Positions 7,414 through 16,312 of a stretch of 19,191 nucleotides of DNA are shown piece by piece (the first letter of the stretch is position 1; each line of letters starts with the position of its first letter). A program made the translations under genes and the position numbers. Under the pieces are notes generated by a model. The model saw nothing but the letters and a program-made list of their open reading frames with translations, had not been told where the DNA came from and made no database searches. This DNA is from an uncultured Caryophanales bacterium (lineage in GTDB: Bacteria; Bacillota_I; Bacilli_A; Acholeplasmatales; Anaeroplasmataceae). Where the stretch lies: contig CAMOUK010000024.1 of NCBI GenBank assembly GCA_946626535.1, positions 1 through 19,191 of the forward strand, read 5' to 3'.

Positions 7414-9573
7414 ATGAAAAAAGGTTTAGTAGCATTAGGTGCTCTTTTAGCGTTAGGCCTTACTGCTTGTACTGGAAATAATCCAGCTACAGCCGATAAG
7501 GTAGCTCCAGAAATTACTGGAAACTCAGATAAGGTTTGTACTGTAGATGAAGAAATTAATTTATTAACAGGTATTAAAGCATTAGATGATGTAGATGGAG
7601 ATATTTCATCTAACGTAACAGTAACAATTTTACCAGAATTAACAGTAACAAATGGTAAAGTCACTCCAAATAAAACAGGTGACTATGAGGTTCAATACTC
7701 AGTTACAGATAAGGCTGGTAATAAAGGAGAAGCATTTGCTACATTAACTGTTAATCCAAAATTAGCAGAAAAAACAGAATATATTAAATATACATTTGGA
7801 GATGCTTCAGATTCTCCATTTAGCGTATGGAAATTTGATGGTCTTGATGTAGCTTCAAGCATTACTAAGGGTAATTACGAGGTTAAAGGTAAATCTGATG
7901 GTGAGGCTTGGCATATTAAATTTGAAGGTAAGACTCCAACAGTTAAGGGTGCTGACTATGAAGTTACTTATGAATTTGTAAGTAATGTTAGTGGTAACGT
8001 AACATTTGAAGCTTATGATATTAGTGCTAATAAGACTGTTGCTATTGAAAAAGGCTTCAATAAGGTTTCATTCAAATTTAGCGCAGCTGAAACAAAAGAA
8101 GAACAAGGCTTCTGCTTACAATTAGGTGCTCTACCAACTGATTTTGAGATTGCTGTTTCTCATGTAGAGATTGCTCAATCAATTGGTCAAGACGTTTGGG
8201 CAAGCCAATTAGATAATTTTAAATTTAATGGAACAAATACTGTAACATCAGCATTTGATAATAATTCACAAGGTAGCTTAGCTACTACTGAAACATCAGC
8301 TACTTTAAATATTACAAGAGGCAGTGATGAAAATGGTGTATGGCAAACTAAGATGTTTGTTAAGACTGGTGTTGATCTATTAAAGGGTGTTAAATATCGT
8401 GTTTTAGTTGATGTTTTAGCTGAAAATGATATTAATGAATTTGAAATTTGCTATAACCAAGGCGATGTTGAAAAGGGTGTTGGTGCTCTTTATGGACAAA
8501 GCGTTGCTGCTGGTGTTAAAAAGACAATTGAATTTATCGTAACTCCAGATCAAGCAAAGGATAACTTAGTATTATTATTCCAGCTTGGTAAGCAAAATGA
8601 ATTACATGGTGCAAATACAGTTACAGTTTCTAATTTAGTTGTTGAAAAGATTGTAACTGAAGATGAGGATGTTGTTGATAATCATACATTTACTGAATCA
8701 AATTTAGCAAACCATTTCTGGAGTAATTCAACTGGTACATTTGTACCATCAACTGATGGCACAAAGGCTGTTATGAACATTACTAAAGCTCCTGAGTCAC
8801 ATGGTGTTTGGGAAGTTTGGGGTGTTTTAGGTCTAGGTACAAGCTTAGAAAAGAATAGAACATATAAGTTCTCTGTTGATGTATTATCAACTGTCAATAC
8901 AGGTGAAATGGAAGCTCTACTTCGTACATTTAATGAAGAGGATACTAAGGGTGGACAATATGGCATTAAGCTTTCTGCAAATCAAACTACACATGTTGAA
9001 TTTGAAGTTAATTTAACAGAAGCTATGGCAAATCCTGCAATTACATTCCAAATGGGTGTAATCGATAGTGCTTCTGTTATTGAATTCAGCAATTTAAAGG
9101 TTGTTGCTTTAGGTGGTTCTAAAGAAACTACAAGCACAGGATATTCATTTACACCAGATGGCTTTGGTACATATAATGATGCACAAACTGCTGAAGGCTA
9201 TTTATATTCAGAAGATGGTAAATTAGTATATGAAATGACTAAGATTGGTTTAACAGATTGGTTCAATAAGCTATATATTTCTAGATTACGTTTAGAAGCT
9301 GATAAGATCTATACTATCTCATTTACAGCTAAGGCTGATAAGAATATTAGCTGTGCATTCTTCTTAAACCCAGTTGGTAAGTGGGATCCACGTGTATCAG
9401 AAGAGGTACAATTTACAACAGAGTTAAAGACTTTTGAATATGTAACTCCTAAATTTGCTGCTGATATAGATTTTGAAGTATTATGGCAATTTGGTTCTGA
9501 TGTAAATCAAAAATTGGGCGGAGCTAAGATTGAAATTACATCAATCATTATCTACGCACAGGATGTAGAATAA
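7414..9573 (+). CDS. Multi-module carbohydrate-binding surface lipoprotein
   Basis: A 719-residue lipoprotein (lipobox LTAC, Cys19) without a catalytic motif. Residues about 30-117 form an Ig-like DUF5011-type domain (DDVDGDISSNV, then GDYEVQYSVTDKAGN). After it come about four related beta-sandwich modules (roughly 122-253, 258-415, 422-562, 567-719). Each has a Trp- or Gly-rich segment, a YxVxVDV/YKFSVDV-like strand, an LxFQLG/ITFQMG strand and a closing VSNLxV/IxFSNLKV strand, the pattern of CBM4/9-like carbohydrate-binding domains. Its place between the transporter and the fructosidases suggests that it holds fructan at the cell surface. Fructan binding is inferred; these modules are not a known fructan CBM by sight. 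Confidence 0.8.
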   Translation: MKKGLVALGALLALGLTACTGNNPATADKVAPEITGNSDKVCTVDEEINLLTGIKALDDVDGDISSNVTVTILPELTVTNGKVTPNKTGDYEVQYSVTDKAGNKGEAFATLTVNPKLAEKTEYIKYTFGDASDSPFSVWKFDGLDVASSITKGNYEVKGKSDGEAWHIKFEGKTPTVKGADYEVTYEFVSNVSGNVTFEAYDISANKTVAIEKGFNKVSFKFSAAETKEEQGFCLQLGALPTDFEIAVSHVEIAQSIGQDVWASQLDNFKFNGTNTVTSAFDNNSQGSLATTETSATLNITRGSDENGVWQTKMFVKTGVDLLKGVKYRVLVDVLAENDINEFEICYNQGDVEKGVGALYGQSVAAGVKKTIEFIVTPDQAKDNLVLLFQLGKQNELHGANTVTVSNLVVEKIVTEDEDVVDNHTFTESNLANHFWSNSTGTFVPSTDGTKAVMNITKAPESHGVWEVWGVLGLGTSLEKNRTYKFSVDVLSTVNTGEMEALLRTFNEEDTKGGQYGIKLSANQTTHVEFEVNLTEAMANPAITFQMGVIDSASVIEFSNLKVVALGGSKETTSTGYSFTPDGFGTYNDAQTAEGYLYSEDGKLVYEMTKIGLTDWFNKLYISRLRLEADKIYTISFTAKADKNISCAFFLNPVGKWDPRVSEEVQFTTELKTFEYVTPKFAADIDFEVLWQFGSDVNQKLGGAKIEITSIIIYAQDVE

Positions 9574-9577
9574 TGTT

Positions 9578-9603
9578 TATAGGGAGGACTTTTCCTCCCT
9601 ATA
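9578..9603 (+). other. Intercistronic hairpin without a U-tract
   Basis: An 11-bp perfect stem (9578-9588 with 9593-9603, loop CTTT) begins four bases after the stop of the binding lipoprotein. No T-run follows, so it is unlikely to be a full terminator. It could stabilise the upstream transcript's 3' end after processing, or partly attenuate transcription into the glycosidase genes. The left arm buries a GGGAGGA Shine-Dalgarno-like sequence that is not used by any start codon here. Confidence 0.7.
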
Positions 9604-9627
9604 ATAATCAACTTTGAGGTGAATTAT

Positions 9628-10989
9628 ATGAAGTATACCGTAGATAATGCTAATAGGTATATTAAGGAAAATAAAAATAATGTTAATAAATTATACAGAT
9701 TAAAATATCATATGTCACCGCCTATAGGATGGATGAATGATCCAAACGGTCTTACATTTTTTGAAAACAAATATCATTTGTTCTATCAATATTATCCATA
9801 TGATTCAGTATGGGGACCAATGCATTGGGGTCATTTTATCAGTAATGATTTAATAAAATATGATGATTTAGATGTGGCACTTGCCCCTGATCAAGAAGAT
9901 GAAACAGGTTGTTTTTCTGGCGGTGCTATCGTTGATGATAATAAAATTAATTTAATATACACTAAGCACTTTGAAAAGGATAATTTAAAAAATGAAACTA
10001 TCCATTTAGCTAAATCAGAAGATGGAATTAGTTTTAAAAAGATTGGCAAATTATTCTCAAATGATGATTTACCTAAAAATTATTCAAGAATTGATTTTAG
10101 AGATCCATCACCATATAAAATAAATAATAAATATTATATATTTGTTGGTGGAAGAAATGATTTAACTAATGAAGGAGTTATAATTGTATTAGAATCTGAT
10201 AAATTAGAGGATTTTAAATATTCTTTTAGTATTGGACCATTCTATGAATTAGGTGATATGGCAGAATGCCCAAGCTATCACAAGGTCGATGGCTTTGATG
10301 TTATAGCAGTAAGTGGCTGTCATGTAAAGGAAAAGGATAATTCCTTTAAAAATGTTAATTCAAGTGTTTTTGTAGTAGGTAATATCGATTTTATCAATAA
10401 AAAAATGAATGTTTTAAACATTCAAGAAATTGATAAGGGAGATTCATTTTATGCTCCACAATTCATCAGTAATTTAGAAAAACCAGTAATGGTAGGTTGG
10501 ATGGAAATGTGGGGAAAAGAAATTCCAACTAATGTTTTAGGACATAAGTGGGCTGGAGCCTTAAGCTTACCTAGAATTTTAAGCATTAAGGACAATAGGG
10601 TTTATCAAAAGCCTATTTCAATTTCAAAATATTTAAAGAAGGCTACATCTAAGGCTAGCAGAAGCTCATATATAAGTGCCTATGCTAAGGGTGATTTTGA
10701 AATAACCTTTATTTCATCAAACGGCTTTATAAATATTAATGGAGATTTAAATAGCGTTAAGCTTGATACTACAAAGACAAATAATTTATATTCACAAATT
10801 AGATCAACAGATCATGGATATAAAGAGGTTAAGCTAGATATTTATTTAGATACCTCATCAATTGAATTATTTATTAATGATGGAGAATTTGTAATTAGTG
10901 ATAGAATATATTTAGATCACGATTATGATGTGATTGCTACTAATAATGTTACTTTTACTATAAATAACATTGATTTAGAGGATGATTAA
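9628..10989 (+). CDS. Cytosolic GH32 beta-fructosidase
   Basis: A 453-residue GH32 enzyme with no signal peptide, so it acts in the cytoplasm. The catalytic set is complete: WMNDPNG (35-41, nucleophile Asp38), FRDP (Arg158-Asp159-Pro160) and EC (acid/base Glu213); GCFSG (94-98) and WGPMHWGH also match the family. A short C-terminal beta-sandwich starts near residue 345. ATG 9628 is chosen over GTG 9619 because GAGGTGA (9616-9622), which includes that GTG, is the ribosome binding site. Since the transporter is of ABC type, the imported sugar is unphosphorylated, which favours fructooligosaccharide or sucrose hydrolysis over sucrose-6-phosphate hydrolysis. The stop overlaps the next start by one base. 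Confidence 0.93.
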   Translation: MKYTVDNANRYIKENKNNVNKLYRLKYHMSPPIGWMNDPNGLTFFENKYHLFYQYYPYDSVWGPMHWGHFISNDLIKYDDLDVALAPDQEDETGCFSGGAIVDDNKINLIYTKHFEKDNLKNETIHLAKSEDGISFKKIGKLFSNDDLPKNYSRIDFRDPSPYKINNKYYIFVGGRNDLTNEGVIIVLESDKLEDFKYSFSIGPFYELGDMAECPSYHKVDGFDVIAVSGCHVKEKDNSFKNVNSSVFVVGNIDFINKKMNVLNIQEIDKGDSFYAPQFISNLEKPVMVGWMEMWGKEIPTNVLGHKWAGALSLPRILSIKDNRVYQKPISISKYLKKATSKASRSSYISAYAKGDFEITFISSNGFININGDLNSVKLDTTKTNNLYSQIRSTDHGYKEVKLDIYLDTSSIELFINDGEFVISDRIYLDHDYDVIATNNVTFTINNIDLEDD

Positions 10990-12464
10990 TGATGAAGAGA
11001 CTAAAAACCGCTTTTTTTCTTGCCCTAGGAAGCTTCGCTTTAGCTTCATGTATTGCTAAACAGGAGCTTCCTAAAAAGGGTTCTATAGTTCAAAATGATA
11101 TAAAATTTAGCCCTAAATCTGTCGTTGGTTACGTTGGAGATCCTATGCCATTTTACGATGATGGAATAATGAATATATTTTATCTTCAAGATGGTAGAAA
11201 TACTAATTTAGGATTTCATCCATTTGCCTTAATGACTACAACCGATTATCTAAATTATACTGACTATGGTGAGGTTATACCATTTGAAAATGATTTAGAT
11301 TCACCTGATTTTGCGTTAGGTACTGGTTCTGTAATTAAGGATAAAGATGGAGTTTACCACTGCTATTATACAGGGCACAACTCTAGAAAGAATAGTGTAT
11401 TGCCTTATTTTGAAAAAATTCAGCATGCTACAAGCAGTGATAAAATTCACTGGACTAAGCATCCTGATGATGGCTTTTATGGTGGAGAAAATGATTTTAG
11501 AGATCCTTATGTGTTTTTAGGTGATGATGACATTTATCATATGCTTATAACAACAAGAAGCCAAGGTGGGGGAGTTATAAAGGAATACACTAGCCAAAAT
11601 TTAAGCTCTTGGACCTATAATGATATATTTTTTAGAAATGATAGTGGTACATATAATATGGAATGTCCTACATTTATAAAATATAATGGTTATTATTACT
11701 TAAGCTTTTCTGAACAGGGAAATACTAGAGTAACACGCTACAGGTATAAGAAGAATTTAAATGATTCTTGGATAAAGCCAGAAAATGACTACTTAGATGG
11801 TGAAGGTTTCTATGCAGGAAGAATGGAAAAGGATAGCTCTAAGCTAATTATGGCTGGTTGGTGTGCAACTAGAGTTGGAGAGTATGATACTGGAGCACTA
11901 GATTGGGGAGGCAATTTAGTTGTTCATGAATTAATTCAAAAGGATAATGGGCAATTATCTGTTAAATTACTTGATAGTGTTAAAAATAATCTATCACATC
12001 AGGTGTCATACAAATTAAAAAATGGTAATGATTTAGCAAATATGCAATTTAATAAAACAGATTTTAATTCATATTGTGTTGAAAAATTATCAAAAAATAT
12101 AACTAGAATAAGCTTTGATATTAAGGTTGATAAATTAAATGGTGATTTAGGCTTAAGCTTTAATACAATAGCTGATAATGAAATTTCAAATGAGGTTTTA
12201 TTATTTAATTTTGATACTGGGTATATGAGTTTTTACGCTAACGCAAAATCAATAGATCAATTAGGAAAAATTGATGTATGCGTTCCAGTAGAATATAAGG
12301 ATGTAAACAATGTTGATATTATAATTGATGGACAAATAATATCAGCTTATGTAAATAACAATAAGGCACTTACAACTAGATTTTATGATATGCCTTTAAA
12401 TACATTTAGCTTCTTTAATAATAAGTCAGAAGCTAAATTTGATAGTATTAAATTCTTTGAGTAG
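10989..12464 (+). CDS. Secreted GH32-like fructosidase, atypical lipoprotein 2
   Basis: A 491-residue lipoprotein (lipobox LASC, Cys21) and paralog of the product at 219-1745. Both have the GYVGD-MP motif in place of WMNDPNG. Predicted catalytic residues are Asp51 (VGD), Arg171-Asp172-Pro173 (FRDP) and Glu225 (MEC), spaced 120 and 54 residues apart as in classical GH32. The C-terminal third (about 345-491) looks like the beta-sandwich domain. TAATG joins it to the previous gene, with GAGG at 10978-10981 serving ATG 10989 or 10992. Its linkage differs from that of paralog 1: this copy is co-transcribed with the transporter. Exact cleavage specificity is unknown. Confidence 0.85.
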   Translation: MMKRLKTAFFLALGSFALASCIAKQELPKKGSIVQNDIKFSPKSVVGYVGDPMPFYDDGIMNIFYLQDGRNTNLGFHPFALMTTTDYLNYTDYGEVIPFENDLDSPDFALGTGSVIKDKDGVYHCYYTGHNSRKNSVLPYFEKIQHATSSDKIHWTKHPDDGFYGGENDFRDPYVFLGDDDIYHMLITTRSQGGGVIKEYTSQNLSSWTYNDIFFRNDSGTYNMECPTFIKYNGYYYLSFSEQGNTRVTRYRYKKNLNDSWIKPENDYLDGEGFYAGRMEKDSSKLIMAGWCATRVGEYDTGALDWGGNLVVHELIQKDNGQLSVKLLDSVKNNLSHQVSYKLKNGNDLANMQFNKTDFNSYCVEKLSKNITRISFDIKVDKLNGDLGLSFNTIADNEISNEVLLFNFDTGYMSFYANAKSIDQLGKIDVCVPVEYKDVNNVDIIIDGQIISAYVNNNKALTTRFYDMPLNTFSFFNNKSEAKFDSIKFFE

Positions 12465-12475
12465 GAGGAAAATTT

Positions 12476-13711
12476 ATGGCTACAGTTAGACTTGTTAAAG
12501 TAAATAAAGTATATGATGGTGGTGTTCATGCTGTTCATAATTTTTCAATAGATATTAAGGATAAGGAGTTTATCGTATTTGTAGGACCTTCAGGCTGTGG
12601 TAAATCAACTACATTACGTATGATTGCTGGCTTAGAAGAAATTACAAATGGTGATTTATATATTGATGGAAAGCTTGTAAATAATACAGCTCCAAAGGAT
12701 AGAGATATAGCTATGGTATTCCAAAGCTATGCCCTATATCCTCAAATGACTGTATATAAGAATATGAGCTATGCCTTAAAGCTTAGAAAAATTGATAAGG
12801 TTGAAATTGATACACGTGTTAGGGAAGCAGCTAAAATTTTAAAGCTTACTCCATACCTAGATAGAAGACCTAGAGCTCTTTCTGGTGGACAAAGACAAAG
12901 AGTTGCCCTAGGACGTGCTATTGTTAGAAAGCCTAAGGTATTCTTAATGGATGAGCCTTTATCAAACTTAGATGCTAAGCTTAGGGTTGCCATGAGAAGT
13001 GAAATTGTAAGAATTCACGAGGAGGTTGGTGCAACAACTATCTATGTTACACACGACCAGGTTGAGGCTATGACTATGGCATCAAGAATCGTAGTTATGA
13101 AGGATGGCTACATTCAACAAATAGGTGAACCAAATGAAATTTATAGACACCCAGCTAATATGTTTGTTGCTGGATTTATTGGAACACCTGCAATGAATTT
13201 CTTACATGGTGAAATTACAGACCATAATACATTTAAAATTGATGATTCTGATTTTGAAATTAAGCTAACTAAAGAACAACAGGAATTACTAAAAAATTAT
13301 GTTGGTCATAGAATAGTTTATGGAATTAGACCAGAAAATTTAGTTTATGAGAAACAGGAGCACTTCGAGGATTTTAAGGATTATTCATTTGAGTATGAAT
13401 CAAAGATAATTGAGCTTTTAGGGGATATTATTAATGTTCATGGTAGCATTGGTAACAGCAAACTTATCTTAAAAACATCAAGTATATATGATATTAAGGC
13501 TAATGAAACTGTTAAGGTGGCCATAAATCCATTATTTGCTAATTTCTTCAATGAAACTACAACTAAAGCTATTAATGAAAAATATAATCAATATGAGGAA
13601 GTAGAGGTTACTACTTCATTAGATGATGATAATATAACTATAGTTGAAGAAAAGAAGAAAGGCCTAATTAATGCTATAAAAAATAAGATAAATGAGAAGA
13701 AAAAGAAATAA
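12476..13711 (+). CDS. msmK: ABC transporter ATPase, MsmK/UgpC type
   Basis: A 411-residue ATPase that powers sugar import. Visible motifs are Walker A GPSGCGKST (37-45), Q-loop Gln83, signature LSGGQRQR (135-142), Walker B VFLMDE (155-160), D-loop SNLD and H-loop His193. A MalK-like TOBE regulatory domain follows (about 235-365), and the last 35 residues are a lysine-rich tail. TAGGAGGAAA lies before ATG 12476. LplB/LplC-type importers often lack a linked ATPase and borrow a shared MsmK; here the ATPase is inside the operon, so it may serve this transporter specifically or also others. The last 20 bases overlap the next gene. Confidence 0.95.
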   Translation: MATVRLVKVNKVYDGGVHAVHNFSIDIKDKEFIVFVGPSGCGKSTTLRMIAGLEEITNGDLYIDGKLVNNTAPKDRDIAMVFQSYALYPQMTVYKNMSYALKLRKIDKVEIDTRVREAAKILKLTPYLDRRPRALSGGQRQRVALGRAIVRKPKVFLMDEPLSNLDAKLRVAMRSEIVRIHEEVGATTIYVTHDQVEAMTMASRIVVMKDGYIQQIGEPNEIYRHPANMFVAGFIGTPAMNFLHGEITDHNTFKIDDSDFEIKLTKEQQELLKNYVGHRIVYGIRPENLVYEKQEHFEDFKDYSFEYESKIIELLGDIINVHGSIGNSKLILKTSSIYDIKANETVKVAINPLFANFFNETTTKAINEKYNQYEEVEVTTSLDDDNITIVEEKKKGLINAIKNKINEKKKK

Positions 13712-15239
13712 TATAATAAAAGTAGCCCCAATAGCCCTTCTTTTAGCTTTAACTTCTTGTGTAAGCTCTAAAAAGGATGATGTTGAGGTTTCTGATATGA
13801 TTAAAAATGCTAATAATTATATATTAGAAAATAAGGATAGTATAACATCTGATTTTAGAAATAAATATCATCTTATGGCACCTGTAGGCTGGATAAATGA
13901 TCCAAATGGCTTCAGTGAATTTAATGATGAATATAATTTATTTTATCAATATTATCCATATGAGGCTGTATGGGGTCCTATGCACTGGGGTCATCAGACA
14001 ACAAAGGATTTTATTAAGTGGGAATTAAAGGATGTAGCTTTAGCTCCTGATATGCCATATGAACCAACTGGCTGTTTTTCTGGAACAGCCATAGTTGATG
14101 ATGGAAAGCTTTATTTAGCTTATACAGCAGCTTCAGATTATCAAAATCAAGCTATGGCTTATTCATCTGATGGTATTAAATTTAAAAAGTTAGATGAGCT
14201 TTTACTTGATGGTAAAAGCCTTCCAGAGGGCTTTTCTAATAATGATTTTAGAGACCCTAAAATATTTAAAAGAAATGGTAAATATTATATTTTATGTGGT
14301 AATAAGGCACCAGGATCTAAGCATATTATAATGTTTGGTGCTGATAAGGTTTTAGGACCATATAAATATTTAGGTGTTATTTATAATAGAAATGATTTGG
14401 GTGGTATTTTTGAATGCCCAGATTTAATTGAAATTGATGGAAAAGATATTTTAATTGCATCACCACAAGGCCTAAAGGATGATTATTTTTATAATTATCA
14501 AAATTCTGATTCTTGTGTGTATTTAGTCGGTTCATTATCTACAAATACTAATAAGTTTTATAAGGATGCTGATCAAGAATTAGTTGAATTTGATAAGGGC
14601 TTTTCATTTTATGCTCCTCAAACATTAAAGACAAGTGATGGAAGAAATATAATGATTGCTTGGATGAGAAGCTGGAGTGAGCCAAACATAACAAAGGAAC
14701 TTGGTTGGTGTGGAGCTATGACTCTTCCTAGAGAATTAGAATTAAAGGATGGTCATCTATATCAAAAGCCAGTTAGAGAAATAAATAATTATTTATCTAA
14801 TAAAAAGACTTATGAAGATGTTAGAGTTACTGATACTCTTAATTTAAGTGATTTTAGTGGTGATTGTAGTAAAATACATTTTGAAATTGATGTTAATAGT
14901 ATTAGTGATGGAGGAAAGGCTGGAATTGAATTATTTAAAAATTCTAAATTTTCTACAAAGTTATATTACGATAAGGACAAGGAATCTATCGTAATAGATA
15001 GAACTAATTGTGGTTCGTTATATGATGGAATGCGTTACGCTAAAGTTGATTCAATTAATGGAAAGATTAAGTTGGATATATTTTTAGATGTTAATTCAAT
15101 GGAGGTTTTCATCAATGATGGCTACTATACTATGACTGCAAACATCTATGCACCAAAGAATGCGATAAATGTTAATCTTTTCACAACAAAGACTGAAGCT
15201 TCCTTCAGCAATTTAGAAAAATACGAAATTATATTATAG
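13692..15239 (+). CDS. Secreted GH32 beta-fructosidase, classical lipoprotein
   Basis: A 515-residue GH32 enzyme with an Arg/Lys-rich signal peptide and lipobox LTSC (Cys23), so it is anchored outside the cell. The classical catalytic set is present: GWINDPNG (nucleophile Asp70), GCFSG, FRDP (Arg187-Asp188-Pro189) and EC (Glu241). Its catalytic domain closely resembles that of the cytosolic enzyme at 9628 (shared FYQYYPY, VWGPMHWGH, DVALAPD), suggesting duplication with relocation. A C-terminal sandwich domain covers about 365-515. ATG 13692 lies inside the ATPase gene in another frame and has no clear Shine-Dalgarno sequence, so translation is probably coupled to the ATPase. Likely substrates are inulin, levan or their oligomers. 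Confidence 0.93.
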   Translation: MRRKRNNIIKVAPIALLLALTSCVSSKKDDVEVSDMIKNANNYILENKDSITSDFRNKYHLMAPVGWINDPNGFSEFNDEYNLFYQYYPYEAVWGPMHWGHQTTKDFIKWELKDVALAPDMPYEPTGCFSGTAIVDDGKLYLAYTAASDYQNQAMAYSSDGIKFKKLDELLLDGKSLPEGFSNNDFRDPKIFKRNGKYYILCGNKAPGSKHIIMFGADKVLGPYKYLGVIYNRNDLGGIFECPDLIEIDGKDILIASPQGLKDDYFYNYQNSDSCVYLVGSLSTNTNKFYKDADQELVEFDKGFSFYAPQTLKTSDGRNIMIAWMRSWSEPNITKELGWCGAMTLPRELELKDGHLYQKPVREINNYLSNKKTYEDVRVTDTLNLSDFSGDCSKIHFEIDVNSISDGGKAGIELFKNSKFSTKLYYDKDKESIVIDRTNCGSLYDGMRYAKVDSINGKIKLDIFLDVNSMEVFINDGYYTMTANIYAPKNAINVNLFTTKTEASFSNLEKYEIIL

Positions 15240-15255
15240 TAAGGATTTGATTTAA

Positions 15256-16188
15256 GTGATTTTAGTAATTGGTGAAATATTAGTTGATATGATTGGAAAT
15301 AATCAAAATGGCATCACTACCTTTGAACGTTATCCAGGTGGAGCTCCCTTTAATGCTTGCTGCGGAGCGAATAACCTATGCGGTAAGGCAGGATTTATTG
15401 GAGCTGTTGGTGATGATTTAAATGGTCACTTTCTAATTGATTATGTAAATAGTTTAAATTTAAGATATAAGGATATTTATGTTGATTCATCACACAATAC
15501 GACAATAGCTTTTGTTGAAAATGGAGTAGATGGAGAAAGAAGCTTTTCCTTCAATAGAAAAGATACAGCTGATTACCATATTCCAAAGACCTCATTACAA
15601 AAGATTAAAGATGCTGACATTGTTGTTTTAGGATCATTAATGCTTTCTGAAAAGGAAGGAAAAAATATAGCTGATGAGGTTGTAAAGCTAGCTAAGAAGT
15701 ATAATAAGCCTCTAAGCTTTGATGTAAATTATAGAGATGATATCTTTAAGTCAAAGGAAGAAGCTATAAAAACATCCTTAAAATATGTTCAAAAGGCAAA
15801 TATTGTAAAATTTGCTGAGGAAGAGGTATTACTATTATCTGGTGAAAAGGATATAGAAAGTGGTATTAAAAAAATAACAGCTGATAATCAATTAGTTCTT
15901 GTTACATTAGGTAAGAATGGTTCTAGATTTTATTATAAGGGTATGACAGCTGATGTAGCGACAATAAAGGTTAATTCAATTGATACAACAGGAGCTGGAG
16001 ATGCATTTTATTCATGCGTTCTTGCAGAGCTTAATGAGAAGGATATTTACACAATTTCTAAAAATGAATTAATTAATATTTTAAAGAAGGCTAATATTTG
16101 TGGAGCTTTAGCTTGCACAAAAAAAGGAGCTATTAATAAAGCTCCAACTGACGCCGAATTTGAAAAATATTTATCTATGATAAAATAA
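15256..16188 (+). CDS. PfkB-family fructokinase
   Basis: A 310-residue sugar kinase of the ribokinase/PfkB family, typical in length. The N-terminal IGEILVDM, the Gly-Gly substrate motif (YPGGAPFN, 27-34) and the anion-hole/base motif DTTGAGDAF (243-251, catalytic Asp249) support fructose phosphorylation to fructose-6-phosphate with ATP. GTG 15256 is used as the start, with AAGGA (15241-15245) upstream; the next residues match the usual start of this family. It is the last gene of the operon and traps fructose released by the cytosolic GH32 enzyme. Confidence 0.93.
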   Translation: MILVIGEILVDMIGNNQNGITTFERYPGGAPFNACCGANNLCGKAGFIGAVGDDLNGHFLIDYVNSLNLRYKDIYVDSSHNTTIAFVENGVDGERSFSFNRKDTADYHIPKTSLQKIKDADIVVLGSLMLSEKEGKNIADEVVKLAKKYNKPLSFDVNYRDDIFKSKEEAIKTSLKYVQKANIVKFAEEEVLLLSGEKDIESGIKKITADNQLVLVTLGKNGSRFYYKGMTADVATIKVNSIDTTGAGDAFYSCVLAELNEKDIYTISKNELINILKKANICGALACTKKGAINKAPTDAEFEKYLSMIK

Positions 16189-16208
16189 ATTTTAAAGATA
16201 CGTTTTAT

Positions 16209-16241
16209 GCAGAATTTTTAAATTCTGCTTTTTATTTTTTT
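16209..16241 (+). terminator. Intrinsic terminator of the fructan operon
   Basis: GCAGAAT (16209-16215) pairs with ATTCTGC (16222-16228) around a six-base loop and is followed by a run of twelve T interrupted once by A (16229-16241). It starts about 20 bases after the fructokinase stop and marks the end of the long operon. Confidence 0.9.
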
Positions 16242-16312
16242 AAAAAAGTATTGAATTATTACGAAAGATAGCAAAAATTTAAATTGTGTAAAATGGTAAG
16301 AAGGGTTAGAAT

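Noticed and set aside
7353..12993. Minus-strand open frames at 7353-7664, 8682-8966 and 12769-12993
   Set aside because: All are antisense to well-supported genes, lack ribosome binding sites and show no family resemblance.
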